A stretch of 64,000 bases of DNA from Cytobacillus oceanisediminis (GCF_022811925.1 NZ_CP065511.1:582001-646000), one strand, 5' to 3'; counted from the stretch's first letter, positions 52,576 through 62,202 are shown. Notes: generated from the sequence alone by a model not told the origin. Numbers and translations: made by a program.

Positions 52576-53738
52576 CCGAAGAAAAACCGTCCCTGTTAAA
52601 AAACACTAATTTATTGGATGATCTGATGGCAGATCCTTTTGGGGAAAAGCAGGAGGAAGCTTCCTCACCCTTGCAATCGGAAAAGCGGACAAGACTGATC
52701 GATGTGATCCCGGAAGAAAACCGGGAAAAAGCCTATCAGCTTGCAAAGCAAATCGATCCTGCTAATCACCAGGCGATGATCTCATACGGAACACCGGCTC
52801 AATCAAAGCTGTTATCGTTTTCTCATACAATGCTCGAGCATGTTCAGAAAAAGGACGTTGGTGAAGTGGGAACAATCATCAATGATCTGATGAAGAAATT
52901 CAATGATGTGAATCCGGATGAGCTGAGGCCGGAGAAATCATCCTTTTTTGCGCGTATGTTTGGAAAGATATCCGGTTCTGTTCAGGAAGTCCTATCCAAA
53001 TACCAAAAAACGGGTGCTCAAATCGACCGCATCAGCGTCAAACTGGAAAGGAGCAAGAATGCACTTCTTTCCGACATTGTCATGTTAGATAAGCTTTACG
53101 AAAATAATAAAGAGTATTTTCATGCTTTAAATGTATATATTGCAGCAGGTGAACTGAAGCTTGAAGAGCTTCATGAAAAGAAGATTCCCGAGCTGAAGAA
53201 GAAGGCAGAAGAGTCGAATGACCAGATGAAGTTCCAGGAAGTGAACGATATGATGCAGTTTGCCGACCGCCTGGATAAACGCCTTTATGACTTGAAGCTG
53301 AGCCGTGAAATAACGATTCAAAGCGCACCGCAGATTCGTCTGATTCAGAATACCAATCAGGCATTGGTTGAAAAAATCCAGTCTTCCATCATGACGGCCA
53401 TCCCGCTTTGGAAAAACCAGGTGGCCATCGCATTGACATTGCTTCGCCAGCGCCATGCCGTCGAAGCCCAGAAGAAGGTCTCAAAAACAACTAATGATCT
53501 TCTTTTGAAAAATGCAGAAATGCTGAAAATGAATACAATTGAAACGGCACGTGAGAATGAGCGGGGCCTTGTCGACATCGAAACGTTAAAGAAAACACAG
53601 GAGAACCTGATTTCCACTCTTGAAGAAACCCTGAGAATCCAGGAGGAGGGCCGCCATAAACGCCGGCAGGCAGAACACGACCTGGCCAATATGGAAAATG
53701 ATTTGAGACAGAAGCTGCTGGAGATTAAGGGAAATTAG
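52572..53738 (+). CDS. Toxic anion resistance protein (TelA/YaaN family)
   Basis: This 388-residue cytosolic, largely alpha-helical protein belongs to the TelA family, linked to tellurite and other toxic anion resistance and to cell-envelope stress. Long coiled-coil helices cover about 140-250 and 300-385. The start overlaps the xpaC stop (ATGA), so XpaC and TelA are probably made together and may interact. The biochemical role is unknown. Confidence 0.9.
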   Translation: MTEEKPSLLKNTNLLDDLMADPFGEKQEEASSPLQSEKRTRLIDVIPEENREKAYQLAKQIDPANHQAMISYGTPAQSKLLSFSHTMLEHVQKKDVGEVGTIINDLMKKFNDVNPDELRPEKSSFFARMFGKISGSVQEVLSKYQKTGAQIDRISVKLERSKNALLSDIVMLDKLYENNKEYFHALNVYIAAGELKLEELHEKKIPELKKKAEESNDQMKFQEVNDMMQFADRLDKRLYDLKLSREITIQSAPQIRLIQNTNQALVEKIQSSIMTAIPLWKNQVAIALTLLRQRHAVEAQKKVSKTTNDLLLKNAEMLKMNTIETARENERGLVDIETLKKTQENLISTLEETLRIQEEGRHKRRQAEHDLANMENDLRQKLLEIKGN

Positions 53739-53748
53739 AGGGATAAAA

Positions 53749-53791
53749 AAAGAGCGATGTTCAATCAAACGTTTGATTGAAATCGCTCTTT
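53749..53791. terminator. Bidirectional terminator between telA and the sensor kinase gene
   Basis: AAAGAGCGAT plus TTCAATCAAAC (53749-53770) pairs with GTTTGATTGAA plus ATCGCTCTTT (53771-53791), with one bulged G at 53759. A-run before and T-rich sequence after allow function on both strands. Confidence 0.9.
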
Positions 53792-53796
53792 GCTTT

Positions 53797-55455
53797 TTAA
53801 ACTGTTAATCCTGCTTCAGGGGCAGGTGTTTGTTTTTTTATAGGCAGCTTGATGACAGCTTCTGTTCCTTTCCCTTTTTCACTATTGAAATAAATGGATC
53901 CATTATGAGATTGGACAATTTTGAAGCTGACTGTAAGTCCGAGGCCGGTGCCTTTCTCCTTCGAAGAATAGAAAGGTTCACCGATCCTGTTAAGGCGTTC
54001 TTCCGACATGCCGCAGCCATCATCCTTAACCAGGATAGTCATCTGCTGGTCTTCCGCCTGCAGTGTAACCGTTACTTTACCGCCATCTCTTGATGCTTCA
54101 ATGGCATTTTTTATTATATTAATAAAAAGCTGCTTTAGCTGATTCGGTTCACATTCAATCATATACACATCCGATTTTAATAGAAATTCTATCTGGACAT
54201 TGTGCATGCTGGCTTCTGTTTTCAAAAGCGAAATGACATTAAAAAGGATTTTTTGAACATCCGCTTTTGTAAAACAAATATCCTGAGGCTTGGCAAGGAG
54301 CAGCAGCTCTCCAACAATATGGTTGATCCGGTCCAGCTCCTCCTGCATGATCTGATAATAGAATTGATGCTTTTCATCTTCCAGCTGCATGAGCTGCACG
54401 AAGCCTTTTAAAGATGTCAGCGGATTTCTGATTTCGTGCGCAACACTGGCAGACAGCTCGCCAACCACAGAAAGCTTTTCGGTGCGGCGCAATCTTTCTT
54501 CAGCTTGCCGAAGCTTTGTCACATCTTTTCCATAGCCGATGATTCCGGCAATTTGACCGTTCACAATGAGCGGAAGCGCGGTGCATTGAATAGTGAGCTG
54601 GCTGCCATTTTTATGATTGAATTCAAATTCACAGGTTTTCGGCTGTTTATCTTCAAGGATGCCTGTAAAGTCTTCAATGGCCTTCATTTTATAAGGAGCT
54701 GGTATGATTTCATTGATGCTTTTACCCAATGTCTCATCAGGACTGTAGCCTGTCACCGCTTTGAATTGGGGATTTACTTTAGTGATGGTGCCATGAAGGT
54801 CAGTCATAAAGACAATTTCAGTATTATATTCAAACAAGGATTTATATTGCTGCTGGCTTTCGGCAAGAAGCTTCTCCACATGCTTTCTTTCTGTAATATC
54901 CCGGCCGATAATGACCAGTCCTTTTCGGCTTCCATCGTCATGAAAGAGCGGCACTTTAATCGTATCAAAAGTTTTTTCTGTTCCGTCAGGCAAAGGAATG
55001 ACTTCTTCGATGCGGGTAATTTTACCGTTTATCCAGGTTTCTTCATCTGAAGTTTCACAGTAGCGAAGTGCGTCTGCATAAAAATCAGTGTACTCGGCCA
55101 GTTCAGAGTCCTTCTTGCCTTTATAATCGGCATTTTCAAGATTGAACAACTTAAGTCCAAATTCATTAGACTCAATCCAGCGGCCCTGTCCGTCTTTAAA
55201 ATTTACAAAGTCAACCATGGAATTGATTAAAGTGGAAAGGCGCTTTTCATCTTCCCTCGAGGCACTGAGCTCATCTCTTTTGCCAATAAAATAATAGAGC
55301 AGCCAGCCTGTAACGATAATGTACAGAAACTCTTTTGCTCTAAAAAGAAAACTGACAAGAGAAGAGGGCTCAAGCATATGCAAAAGGTAGTTCGTTCCGA
55401 ATACCCAAATAAGGCTGATAATTACATATAAGCCCAATACCTTTTTTTTATTCAT
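53797..55455 (-). CDS. Membrane-anchored two-PAS sensor histidine kinase
   Basis: This 552-residue kinase has two N-terminal membrane helices (about 5-24 and 33-55) with almost no external loop, PAS domains at about 72-190 and 200-315, a HisKA domain (SVAHEIRNPLTSLKGFVQ) and HATPase_c (NIIKNAIEAS, DDGCGM, GTGLGLTVS). The core is close to the 46805 kinase and to sporulation kinases. No response regulator is adjacent. It may feed the Spo0F phosphorelay. The ATG is about 12 bases after AGGAGA. Confidence 0.88.
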   Translation of the reverse strand: MNKKKVLGLYVIISLIWVFGTNYLLHMLEPSSLVSFLFRAKEFLYIIVTGWLLYYFIGKRDELSASREDEKRLSTLINSMVDFVNFKDGQGRWIESNEFGLKLFNLENADYKGKKDSELAEYTDFYADALRYCETSDEETWINGKITRIEEVIPLPDGTEKTFDTIKVPLFHDDGSRKGLVIIGRDITERKHVEKLLAESQQQYKSLFEYNTEIVFMTDLHGTITKVNPQFKAVTGYSPDETLGKSINEIIPAPYKMKAIEDFTGILEDKQPKTCEFEFNHKNGSQLTIQCTALPLIVNGQIAGIIGYGKDVTKLRQAEERLRRTEKLSVVGELSASVAHEIRNPLTSLKGFVQLMQLEDEKHQFYYQIMQEELDRINHIVGELLLLAKPQDICFTKADVQKILFNVISLLKTEASMHNVQIEFLLKSDVYMIECEPNQLKQLFINIIKNAIEASRDGGKVTVTLQAEDQQMTILVKDDGCGMSEERLNRIGEPFYSSKEKGTGLGLTVSFKIVQSHNGSIYFNSEKGKGTEAVIKLPIKKQTPAPEAGLTV

Positions 55456-55662
55456 TAGCTTATATTTCTCCTGTTCTCTATCTGGCTGAAAAAAAGAGCT
55501 GGAATTCAGTCAAATAAGTATTTTTTCGCTGTATAATAAAAGAATATAAGTTGCATATACAAATTATTTACAGTTTCTATTCTATATGATTTTAGTAGAG
55601 TCTTCTAGTGCCTAGAAATTAGTAAAGCCATATTATAAGGAATTAGAAAGGGAAGAACAAGC

Positions 55663-55893
55663 ATGTATCTTACCATTAAAGAAACCGCAGAATATTTATC
55701 TTACCCTGAGTCATATGTAGAAAGCTTGATTCAGCAAAAGAAAATACGCGCCATTTATGATGGAGAACAGTATTTAATATATAAGGAACAGTTTGATGCC
55801 CATATAAAGCAGGTGGAAAAATACAGGGAGCTGGTGGAAGAAATACTAAATGAGCCGATACCTGAGGATCGGGATATCAAAGATGAAGATTAA
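55663..55893 (+). CDS. Small excisionase/MerR-type HTH protein
   Basis: This 76-residue acidic protein begins MYLTIKETAEYLSYPESYVE, typical of the helix-turn-helix_17 (excisionase-like) fold, with KIRAIYDGEQYLI as the wing. There is no phage or integrase gene nearby, so it is a chromosomal small DNA-binding protein rather than a mobile-element function. The ATG follows GAAAGGGAAG. It precedes the flavoprotein by 92 bases. Confidence 0.78.
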   Translation: MYLTIKETAEYLSYPESYVESLIQQKKIRAIYDGEQYLIYKEQFDAHIKQVEKYRELVEEILNEPIPEDRDIKDED

Positions 55894-55985
55894 ATAGGAC
55901 AATTTTCCTTGAATCACATTATTTTACAATGATTATTAGTTTGGATAAACTATAAGTAAATAATGTGTTAAAGGAGGAAGTATGG

Positions 55986-56546
55986 ATGTTTGATATCTTA
56001 ATTGTGGGTGCAGGCCCTGCTGGTGCAAGTGCTGCGCTATTTGCTGCAAAAGCGGGCAAGAAGGTAGTGGTTGTGGATAATGATAAAAGCATGACTAAAC
56101 GGGCGTGGGTTGAAAATCATTATGGCGTTATGGAAATCACTGGACCAGAACTGATCGAAACAGGCAAAAAGCAAGCTGCTAAGTTTGGGGCAGAGATCGC
56201 AGAAGGAACTGTTGATAACATTGAAAAAGCTGAAGGAAGTCTTACTGTAACAGCAGGAGAAAAATCATATTCAGCTAAGCATATAATTATAGCTGCGGGT
56301 CTTTCAACTGATTTAGCAGAAAAAGCTGGTTTAAAGACTAAAGCAGGCACCGAGCCGCGCATTAAAACGATTCTGGATGTTGATGCTGACGGCAAGACGA
56401 ATGTCGATGGCATTTGGGCAGCCGGAACCGTTGCAGGAGTCAGCGTCCATACAATCATTACAGCTGGAGACGGTGCAAAAGTTGCGATTAACGTAATTAG
56501 TGAATTGAACGGCGAGCGTTATGTGGACCACGATATAATGAAATAG
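55986..56546 (+). CDS. Half-size FAD-binding oxidoreductase related to thioredoxin reductase
   Basis: This 186-residue protein has the N-terminal dinucleotide motif GAGPAGASAALFAAKAG and a C-terminal FAD segment GKTNVDGIWAAGTVAG ending DGAKVAINV, as in thioredoxin reductase. The central NADPH-binding domain and redox CxxC are absent and the length is about 60% of TrxR. It therefore probably needs a partner for electron supply, or is a simple FAD-dependent oxidase or reductase. ATG 55986 follows AAAGGAGGAAG; an earlier in-frame start overlaps that site. Confidence 0.82.
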   Translation: MFDILIVGAGPAGASAALFAAKAGKKVVVVDNDKSMTKRAWVENHYGVMEITGPELIETGKKQAAKFGAEIAEGTVDNIEKAEGSLTVTAGEKSYSAKHIIIAAGLSTDLAEKAGLKTKAGTEPRIKTILDVDADGKTNVDGIWAAGTVAGVSVHTIITAGDGAKVAINVISELNGERYVDHDIMK

Positions 56547-56551
56547 AAGGG

Positions 56552-56585
56552 AAAGAAGGCTTACCTGGGGCAGCCTTCTTTTTTT
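56552..56585 (+). terminator. Terminator after the flavoprotein gene
   Basis: AAAGAAGGCT (56552-56561) pairs perfectly with AGCCTTCTTT (56572-56581), followed by TTTT. Confidence 0.9.
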
Positions 56586-56742
56586 GTCTATTTTTCCTAT
56601 TAGGTATTTACTAAAATTAACAATAAAACCAAAATATAGATTTTTATACCTACTGCACTCTAGTATCTTGTACCCTTATGATAGTTTTCGAAACATTATA
56701 AAATTTAATGAGCGGAATCTATTATTCTATTGGAGGTACTAG

Positions 56743-58143
56743 ATGAGAAAACCAATTTTAAAAGTGGCATTAGCTTCAACTCTTATCTTTGGAGCTATTG
56801 GAACACAGGCAGTTTTTGCATATCCAGCAGACGTTAAACAGACTCAGCCGGTAAATGTATTCGATAAGAAGGTAGTCAATAAAATTAATGCAGAAAATAT
56901 CTATAATAATATTGATTATCTTTCACAAACCCCGCGTGTAGCCGGTACAGAATCGGAGTATAACGCTGTTCAGTATATTAAAAGCCAATTCGAATCCTAT
57001 GGCTATGAAACAGAGATTCAGCCATTCACGTTTTATGGATATACTCCTCCGAGCAGTATGGAAGTGACCATTGATGGCTATGAAGGAGAACTGCAGCCAA
57101 GATCCTTTACCTATTCAGTCAATGGGGATGTGAGTGGAGAGCTGGCATTTGCTGGGCTGGGCACACCGGAAGAACTGGAAGGCGTTGATCTCACAGGCAA
57201 AATTGCGCTTATCCAGCGCGGCTCCATTTCTTTTGCCGAGAAAGTTTTAAATGCAGCTGAAAAAGGGGCTGCCGGAGTGATTATTTTTAATAATGCAGAG
57301 GGTCCATTAAGCGGCACGCTTGGAGCTCATAATGAAGAATATGTTCCGGCGTTAGCCCTGTCAAAAGCAGAAGGGGAGGCAATTCTTGCATTGCTGGAGA
57401 GCGGTGAAGCTTTATCAGCTTCCCTATCCATTGAAGGTGCGGATGCAGGAGAAAAAATTTCCCACAACGTAATTGCCACAAAGAAACCAACCAACAAAAA
57501 GAAAGCAAACGACGACATTATTGTTGTTGGTTCACACCATGATTCTGTGGCAGGGGCGCCTGGGGCGAATGACGATGCTTCCGGAACAGCAATGACCTTA
57601 GAGCTAGCACGTGTGTTCAAGGATACTCCGACAGATACAGAAATCCGCTTCGTGACATTTGGAGCAGAAGAGCTGGGATTGATCGGATCTTACCATTATG
57701 TTAACAGTCTTTCTGAGGATGAAATCAGCAGAACTATTGCAAACTTTAATCTTGATATGGTGGGAAGCAAGGATGCAGGCGATTTAGTGATGATGACTTT
57801 GGATGGAAAAGAAAATCTTGTAACAGAGCTTTCACAAGCATCCAGTGAAAGGCTGAACGGTGAGCCGACACCAGTATATCAGGGCGGCAGAAGTGACCAT
57901 GTGCCATTTGCTGAAGCGGGCATCTCAGCCGCGTTATTCATTCACAGTCCAACTGAGCCATGGTACCATTCTCCAGAAGATACAATTGATAAAATCAGCA
58001 AAGAAAAACTTCAGGATGTAGCGGAAATTGTGGGTGCCGCCATTTATGATAAGGCACGTTTTGATAACATGGGCCCTAGGCCGAAAAATCAGCATAAAAT
58101 GAAAGCGTCACCTGAAATGGTTCACGAGTTAGATGTAAAATAA
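56743..58143 (+). CDS. Secreted M28 family aminopeptidase with PA domain
   Basis: This 466-residue zinc aminopeptidase has a signal peptide cut near residue 26 (VFA-YP). A PA (protease-associated) domain lies at about 115-230. The M28 catalytic part carries GSHHDS (zinc His), GANDDASG (bridging Asp), FGAEELG (catalytic and zinc Glu), NLDMVG and the final zinc His in PWYHSPEDT. It matches B. subtilis YwaD-type enzymes and should release N-terminal residues from peptides outside the cell. The ATG follows TTGGAGGTAC. Confidence 0.93.
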   Translation: MRKPILKVALASTLIFGAIGTQAVFAYPADVKQTQPVNVFDKKVVNKINAENIYNNIDYLSQTPRVAGTESEYNAVQYIKSQFESYGYETEIQPFTFYGYTPPSSMEVTIDGYEGELQPRSFTYSVNGDVSGELAFAGLGTPEELEGVDLTGKIALIQRGSISFAEKVLNAAEKGAAGVIIFNNAEGPLSGTLGAHNEEYVPALALSKAEGEAILALLESGEALSASLSIEGADAGEKISHNVIATKKPTNKKKANDDIIVVGSHHDSVAGAPGANDDASGTAMTLELARVFKDTPTDTEIRFVTFGAEELGLIGSYHYVNSLSEDEISRTIANFNLDMVGSKDAGDLVMMTLDGKENLVTELSQASSERLNGEPTPVYQGGRSDHVPFAEAGISAALFIHSPTEPWYHSPEDTIDKISKEKLQDVAEIVGAAIYDKARFDNMGPRPKNQHKMKASPEMVHELDVK

Positions 58144-58148
58144 GCAGA

Positions 58149-58186
58149 AGAGCAGCCGTTCCTTTGATGGGAGGCTGCTCTTGCTA
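58149..58186 (+). terminator. Hairpin after the aminopeptidase gene
   Basis: AGAGCAGCC (58149-58157) pairs with GGCTGCTCT (58173-58181), followed by TGCTATT. The T-tract is poor, but the position is right. Confidence 0.65.
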
Positions 58187-58767
58187 TTATACAGTTTCTT
58201 TGCGTTTTTCACGCTTGTTCATCCACCGAAAAAACCTGGTAAGCCAATAGGCCAGCAGGAACAGGGTAATGTAAATAGAAATATATAAATATAATTAACC
58301 CATTTATATTTTTGGAATAAACCATGTGCGACAAGCAAGGGCTTGAAGCCAAATCCGAATCCCAATGCAGTTAAAAGAGCATATAGGTAATAATTTTTTT
58401 TGTTTTTTAAGGTCCATTGATACACGAGCATAATAGTGACAGGGATAATGGCAGCGTCTAATGACAAGCTGGGTATGAAAGGGAGCAGCTGATAAGGGTA
58501 GGCCCACAAACCGAAGCGGATTCCTGCTGTGTCCACATATGAAAAAAGGACATGAACAGCAAACCCAAAAAAGCCGATGTGAAAAATGAGCTTTCGGTCA
58601 ATTTTAAAATATACAAGCACCAAGGGCAGGATGAGCAGACATGTGACAGTCCAAAATTGCCAGGTGCCAAGGTGGGAATATTGCTGCCAGTATTCAATCC
58701 CCTGATGGGTCAGATCTTCTTGAATTGCAACGATTTTGTTGAAGAACTTATCTTGATCGGGTGACAA
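58187..58767 (-). pseudogene. Frameshifted multi-pass membrane protein gene
   Basis: Translation from TTG 58767 (after AGGGAGGG, six bases) gives a membrane protein with about five helices, resembling the CBO0543 family by layout only. In this frame the protein ends abruptly at 58219 with an odd GLPGFFGG tail. A second frame downstream of about 58285 reads YISIYITLFLLAYWLTRF then a basic tail ending KRKETV and stopping at 58187. The break lies in a TATATA run at 58282-58287 and is explained by two extra bases. It could be a true mutation or a sequencing error. Confidence 0.7.
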
Positions 58768-58930
58768 AAAGATCCCTCCCTTATTTCTGCTGATGGTTAT
58801 TTTGTCCATAAGGGTGTTTTTCATGCCCGACACTTTCATATTTTAAAGCTTTAAAAAGACATATTCCCATTTGAAATATGATAAAATGATACAAATTATG
58901 AACTTGGATTTTCTGGAAAGAAGGATCGAT

Positions 58931-59854
58931 GTGAAAAACATAAAAACATACATTCTCCTCACTTCCATCATGGCTTTATGGGGATTGAATGTCAGCATTA
59001 TAAAAATTCTTGTCAGTTATTTTCCTCCGGTTTCGATTACTTCTTTGCGAATACTAACTGCGGGTATAACCGTGTTTTTGATATTAAGCATAATGGGGAA
59101 AGTGAGAAAGCCGAGCTTGAGGGAAATCTCGTACATTGTATTTGGCGGCCTTTTAAGTGTTGTCAGCCACCATCTTTTTCTGGCTATAGGCCTAACGGGA
59201 ACAAGTGCAGTGAATGGGGGGCTTATTCTAGGTGCCGGTCCGCTCTTGACAGCCATACTGTCTTCCATTCTGCTGCGCCATAAGCCTACAGGCATTCAGG
59301 TTATAGGTTTTCTGCTTGGCGGTGCAGGCGTGACTTTTATTGTCCTTTCAGGGAATAAAGGGATATCGAGCTTAACTCCGGGAGATTTCTTTGTGTTCCT
59401 GTCCATTCTTTCACAGGCTCTTAGCTTCATTGTAATCAGCAAGGCTTCGAAAACGCTTGATCCGCGATTGCTGACAGGCTATATGCTGATTTTTGGAGGA
59501 GTGATCCTTTTTGTAATGGCCAGCATTATGGAACCCGGCGGACTTAAGGGTATAACTGAAGCCCCAGCCTATGTTTGGGCTGCATTTGCAGCATCTGCCG
59601 TATTGGCAACAGCTGTCGGCCATATGGTTTATAACACAGCCATCCGTAATATCGGGCCTGCAGAAGCCAGTATTTTTTTGAACCTGAATACCTTTTTCTC
59701 ATTGGCAGGCTCAGCGTTCATTCTTGGTGAAGTAATCACTATAAACCATATGCTCGGGCTGGTTCTTATTGTGGGAGGTGTCCTTTCAGGATCTGGAGCA
59801 TTGGAGGATTTAGTATTCAGGAAGCGGAGAAAAGAAAATAGCCAGTATATGTAA
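58931..59854 (+). CDS. EamA/DMT family transporter
   Basis: This 307-residue drug/metabolite-type transporter has ten predicted membrane helices in two EamA repeats (about 8-140 and 150-290). The start is GTG 58931 after GAAGAAGGATC; the longer frame from 58871 has no site. It probably exports a small metabolite or amino acid, but the substrate cannot be inferred. It has its own terminator and is not linked by operon to its neighbours. Confidence 0.87.
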   Translation: MKNIKTYILLTSIMALWGLNVSIIKILVSYFPPVSITSLRILTAGITVFLILSIMGKVRKPSLREISYIVFGGLLSVVSHHLFLAIGLTGTSAVNGGLILGAGPLLTAILSSILLRHKPTGIQVIGFLLGGAGVTFIVLSGNKGISSLTPGDFFVFLSILSQALSFIVISKASKTLDPRLLTGYMLIFGGVILFVMASIMEPGGLKGITEAPAYVWAAFAASAVLATAVGHMVYNTAIRNIGPAEASIFLNLNTFFSLAGSAFILGEVITINHMLGLVLIVGGVLSGSGALEDLVFRKRRKENSQYM

Positions 59855-59887
59855 AGTGGTCTCTTGACATAGAGATCACTTTTTTTT
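59854..59887 (+). terminator. Terminator after the EamA gene
   Basis: AAGTG-TCTCT pairs with AGAGA-CACTT (one internal mismatch), followed by eight T bases. Confidence 0.9.
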
Positions 59888-59968
59888 GCAAAAAGTGGAA
59901 TAGGGGAAAAGGTGTATTCAAAGTCTGGTAAGGGGAATAGAGAGGCTATAGAGAGAGGAGGAGCATTG

Positions 59969-60646
59969 ATGTATTTATCAATAACAATAAAAATGGCTGT
60001 TGGACTAGTTGCCTTGTTAGCTGTAACCCGTATTCTTGGAAAGAAGGAGCTTTCACAGGTAACTCCGTTTGATTTTGTCTATGCGGTTGTTCTTGGAGGG
60101 ATTATTGAGGAAACCATTTATGATGAAAAAGTAACAACGCTTCAAGTGATCTATTCGGCTTTATTATGGGGAGCATTTATTTACATTATTGAAATTCTGG
60201 CAAAAAAGAAAAATATATTCAGGACGATTTTAAAGGGAAGGGAGTCGGTCCTTGTCAAGGATGGCAAGCTGAATGTGAAGGAGATGGAGAAAAACCATCT
60301 TGAAATGGAACAGCTGAGAACAATGCTGCGCCAAAAAGGAATATTCAGCATGAATGAAGTTAAATACGCTTACCTTGAGACCAATGGCGGATTAAGTGTA
60401 ATGAAATACCAAAAAGAAGAGCCTGTCACTCCTGAAATCATGAAACTTGAGGTGAAGGAAAAGAATCCTTCAACTTTACTGATTGATGAAGGAGAAATAG
60501 TGGATGACGGCCTTAAATTACTGGGGAAAGATGGGGAGTGGCTGAGGGAGTCTATTAAAACAGAAGGCTGCCATAATATTAAAGATATCTTCTGTGCGGA
60601 GTGGTCGGAAGAAGAAGGGTTTTATATCGTAGCTTATAAAAAATGA
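59969..60646 (+). CDS. Second DUF421 membrane protein
   Basis: This 225-residue protein has N-terminal membrane segments (about 2-20, 30-50 and 55-75) and a soluble DUF421 domain with LVKDGKLNVKEMEKNHLEM and LLIDEGEIVDDGL. It has the layout of the 40643-41302 protein but a distinct sequence and a longer, more acidic C terminus. The ATG at 59969 follows GAGGAGGAG. The function is unknown; relatives act in spore or membrane physiology. Confidence 0.85.
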   Translation: MYLSITIKMAVGLVALLAVTRILGKKELSQVTPFDFVYAVVLGGIIEETIYDEKVTTLQVIYSALLWGAFIYIIEILAKKKNIFRTILKGRESVLVKDGKLNVKEMEKNHLEMEQLRTMLRQKGIFSMNEVKYAYLETNGGLSVMKYQKEEPVTPEIMKLEVKEKNPSTLLIDEGEIVDDGLKLLGKDGEWLRESIKTEGCHNIKDIFCAEWSEEEGFYIVAYKK

Positions 60647-60667
60647 GCCTTGCGAATGCTGCAAGGC
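60647..60667. terminator. Hairpin between the DUF421 and hydroxyacid dehydrogenase genes
   Basis: GCCTTGC (60647-60653) pairs with GCAAGGC (60661-60667). The minus strand continues TCATTTTTT, so it can end the dehydrogenase transcript; the plus strand has CCTCTTTATT. Confidence 0.7.
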
Positions 60668-60675
60668 CCTCTTTA

Positions 60676-61638
60676 TTAATATCCCTTTTTATAATCTACT
60701 TGATTAATGCCAGGAGTACCGCTGTTTATGTACTCCTTCAAATTAGGAATGAATATATCTTCAATCACACGCTTGGTATAGTGTTCCGTCGATCCGGCAG
60801 TATGCGGAGTAATGATGACATTATCATGTTCCCATAGAGGGCTGTCTTCAGAAAGCGGTTCTTTTTCAAATACATCCAGCCCTGCACCGGCAATCTGACC
60901 GTTCTGCAGTGCGGCAATCAAATCTGTCTCTTTTACAATTTCACCCCGGCCGATATTGATGAAGAAAGCAGAATCCTTCATGCGGGTAAACTGTTCGGCT
61001 CCGAATAGCTGCCGTGTTTCCTGTGTAAGCGGAAGTGTGACCACAACATAGTCACATAGAGGCAGCACATCGTTCAGCTGACTGGAGGTATACATTTCAT
61101 CTATATACTCTTCAGGTTTTCCGGAGTGCCGAACTCCAATCACCTTCATGCCGAATGCTTTGGCAATCCTGGCAGTTTCTTTCCCGATGGCTCCTGTGCC
61201 AATCATGCCGATGGTTTTATTATGAATTTCAAGCTTCATTCCAGAATGGTGCCATGCCTTAGCTTGCTGATTTTTTACATATGTATGGATTTTGCGGGTG
61301 AGCCCAAGCATTAATGCGAAAATCGTTTCTGAAATGGGGTTAGCATGTACGCCATTTGCGCTGGTAATCTGGATGCCCTGTGATTCCATTTCTGCCAGGG
61401 GCAGGGAATCGACCCCAGCACTCCAGGACTGGAACCACCGGAGGTTGCTGTTTCCCTCAAGGACCATCTCTTTTAGTTCCTTTTTCCAGCCGGCGATAAC
61501 TTCGGCTTCTTTCATCTGATTGTGCCAGCTTGCTGAATCTTTTCCGGAAATGAGCTCCCAATCGGGGATGATTTCTTTAATTTTATCAATCTGTGAGGGT
61601 TCCAGATCATGTGTGACGATACAGGTTCTTTTTGACAT
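60676..61638 (-). CDS. D-2-hydroxyacid dehydrogenase
   Basis: This 320-residue NAD(P)-dependent enzyme reduces 2-keto acids to D-2-hydroxyacids. The Rossmann motif GMIGTGAIGKE and the catalytic Arg/Glu/His set (SWSAGVD region, INIGRGEIV, GLDVFEKEPL, TPHTAGSTE) are present. The ATG at 61638 follows TTGGAGG 9 bases upstream; the frame extending to 61689 has no site. The substrate is unknown; relatives include glyoxylate/hydroxypyruvate reductases. Confidence 0.9.
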   Translation of the reverse strand: MSKRTCIVTHDLEPSQIDKIKEIIPDWELISGKDSASWHNQMKEAEVIAGWKKELKEMVLEGNSNLRWFQSWSAGVDSLPLAEMESQGIQITSANGVHANPISETIFALMLGLTRKIHTYVKNQQAKAWHHSGMKLEIHNKTIGMIGTGAIGKETARIAKAFGMKVIGVRHSGKPEEYIDEMYTSSQLNDVLPLCDYVVVTLPLTQETRQLFGAEQFTRMKDSAFFINIGRGEIVKETDLIAALQNGQIAGAGLDVFEKEPLSEDSPLWEHDNVIITPHTAGSTEHYTKRVIEDIFIPNLKEYINSGTPGINQVDYKKGY

Positions 61639-61810
61639 GTGTGTGATCCTCCAATTTTTATTTTTTTGAAAAGTCTGTAAATATATCATAGTCTATAAAA
61701 CTATAAATGTGAACTATTCTAATAAAATGAAAAATAGCATAGAAATCAGAAGAATAGCAATCAAATCCATAATACGATAAATAAGTTAGTTTAGGTTGAG
61801 CGATACGAAA

Positions 61811-61846
61811 ACAAAAGAGCCCCCGGAAGCTGGAACCGGGAGCTTT
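61811..61846 (-). terminator. Terminator after the 115-residue hypothetical gene
   Basis: On the minus strand AAAGCTCCCGG pairs with CCGGGGGCTCTTT (one bulge), then TGTTTTCG. Confidence 0.75.
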
Positions 61847-61854
61847 ACTATCTA

Positions 61855-62202
61855 TTAAGAGGGCTGAAAACCTATTAATTTTGCTTTCTTATCAACACCG
61901 AGTGTCTGTTTATCCGGGAAGGTAATGACAGAACTGATATAATCCCAGCGGATCAGAAAATGGGTGACGCAATCTTCTTCCTTTTGCTGTTCTTCCGGGA
62001 TGTCGGTACCGTCTTCCTCTTTGACCATAGTACGTTTGAAGCAAGGATTCTCAACCCATATTCCCATGCTTTCTGTCTTGATCAGTTTAACAAGGTACCA
62101 TTCATCGGGCTGATAAATGCCTGTGATGGAGCCGACGAGATCATTTGGAAAGTTCTTGAATTTTATTTGAATTTTTTGTCCTGTAAAGTTTTCAAGATGC
62201 AT
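61855..62202 (-). CDS. Conserved hypothetical protein
   Basis: This 115-residue soluble protein is not recognised. It starts MHLENFTGQKIQIKFKNF and looks like a small all-beta protein with an acidic central insert (KEEDGTDIPEEQQKEED). There is no signal peptide or membrane helix. The ATG at 62202 has an ideal AGGAGG seven bases upstream. It is monocistronic with its own terminator. Confidence 0.7.
   Translation of the reverse strand: MHLENFTGQKIQIKFKNFPNDLVGSITGIYQPDEWYLVKLIKTESMGIWVENPCFKRTMVKEEDGTDIPEEQQKEEDCVTHFLIRWDYISSVITFPDKQTLGVDKKAKLIGFQPS

Noticed and set aside
54436..55050. 204-codon plus-strand frame inside the membrane sensor kinase gene
   Set aside because: It is antisense to intact PAS domains and has cysteine/phenylalanine-rich content typical of a shadow frame.
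55663..55893. Excisionase-like gene as a sign of a mobile element
   Set aside because: There is no integrase, attachment repeat or phage gene nearby, and the base composition matches the neighbours.
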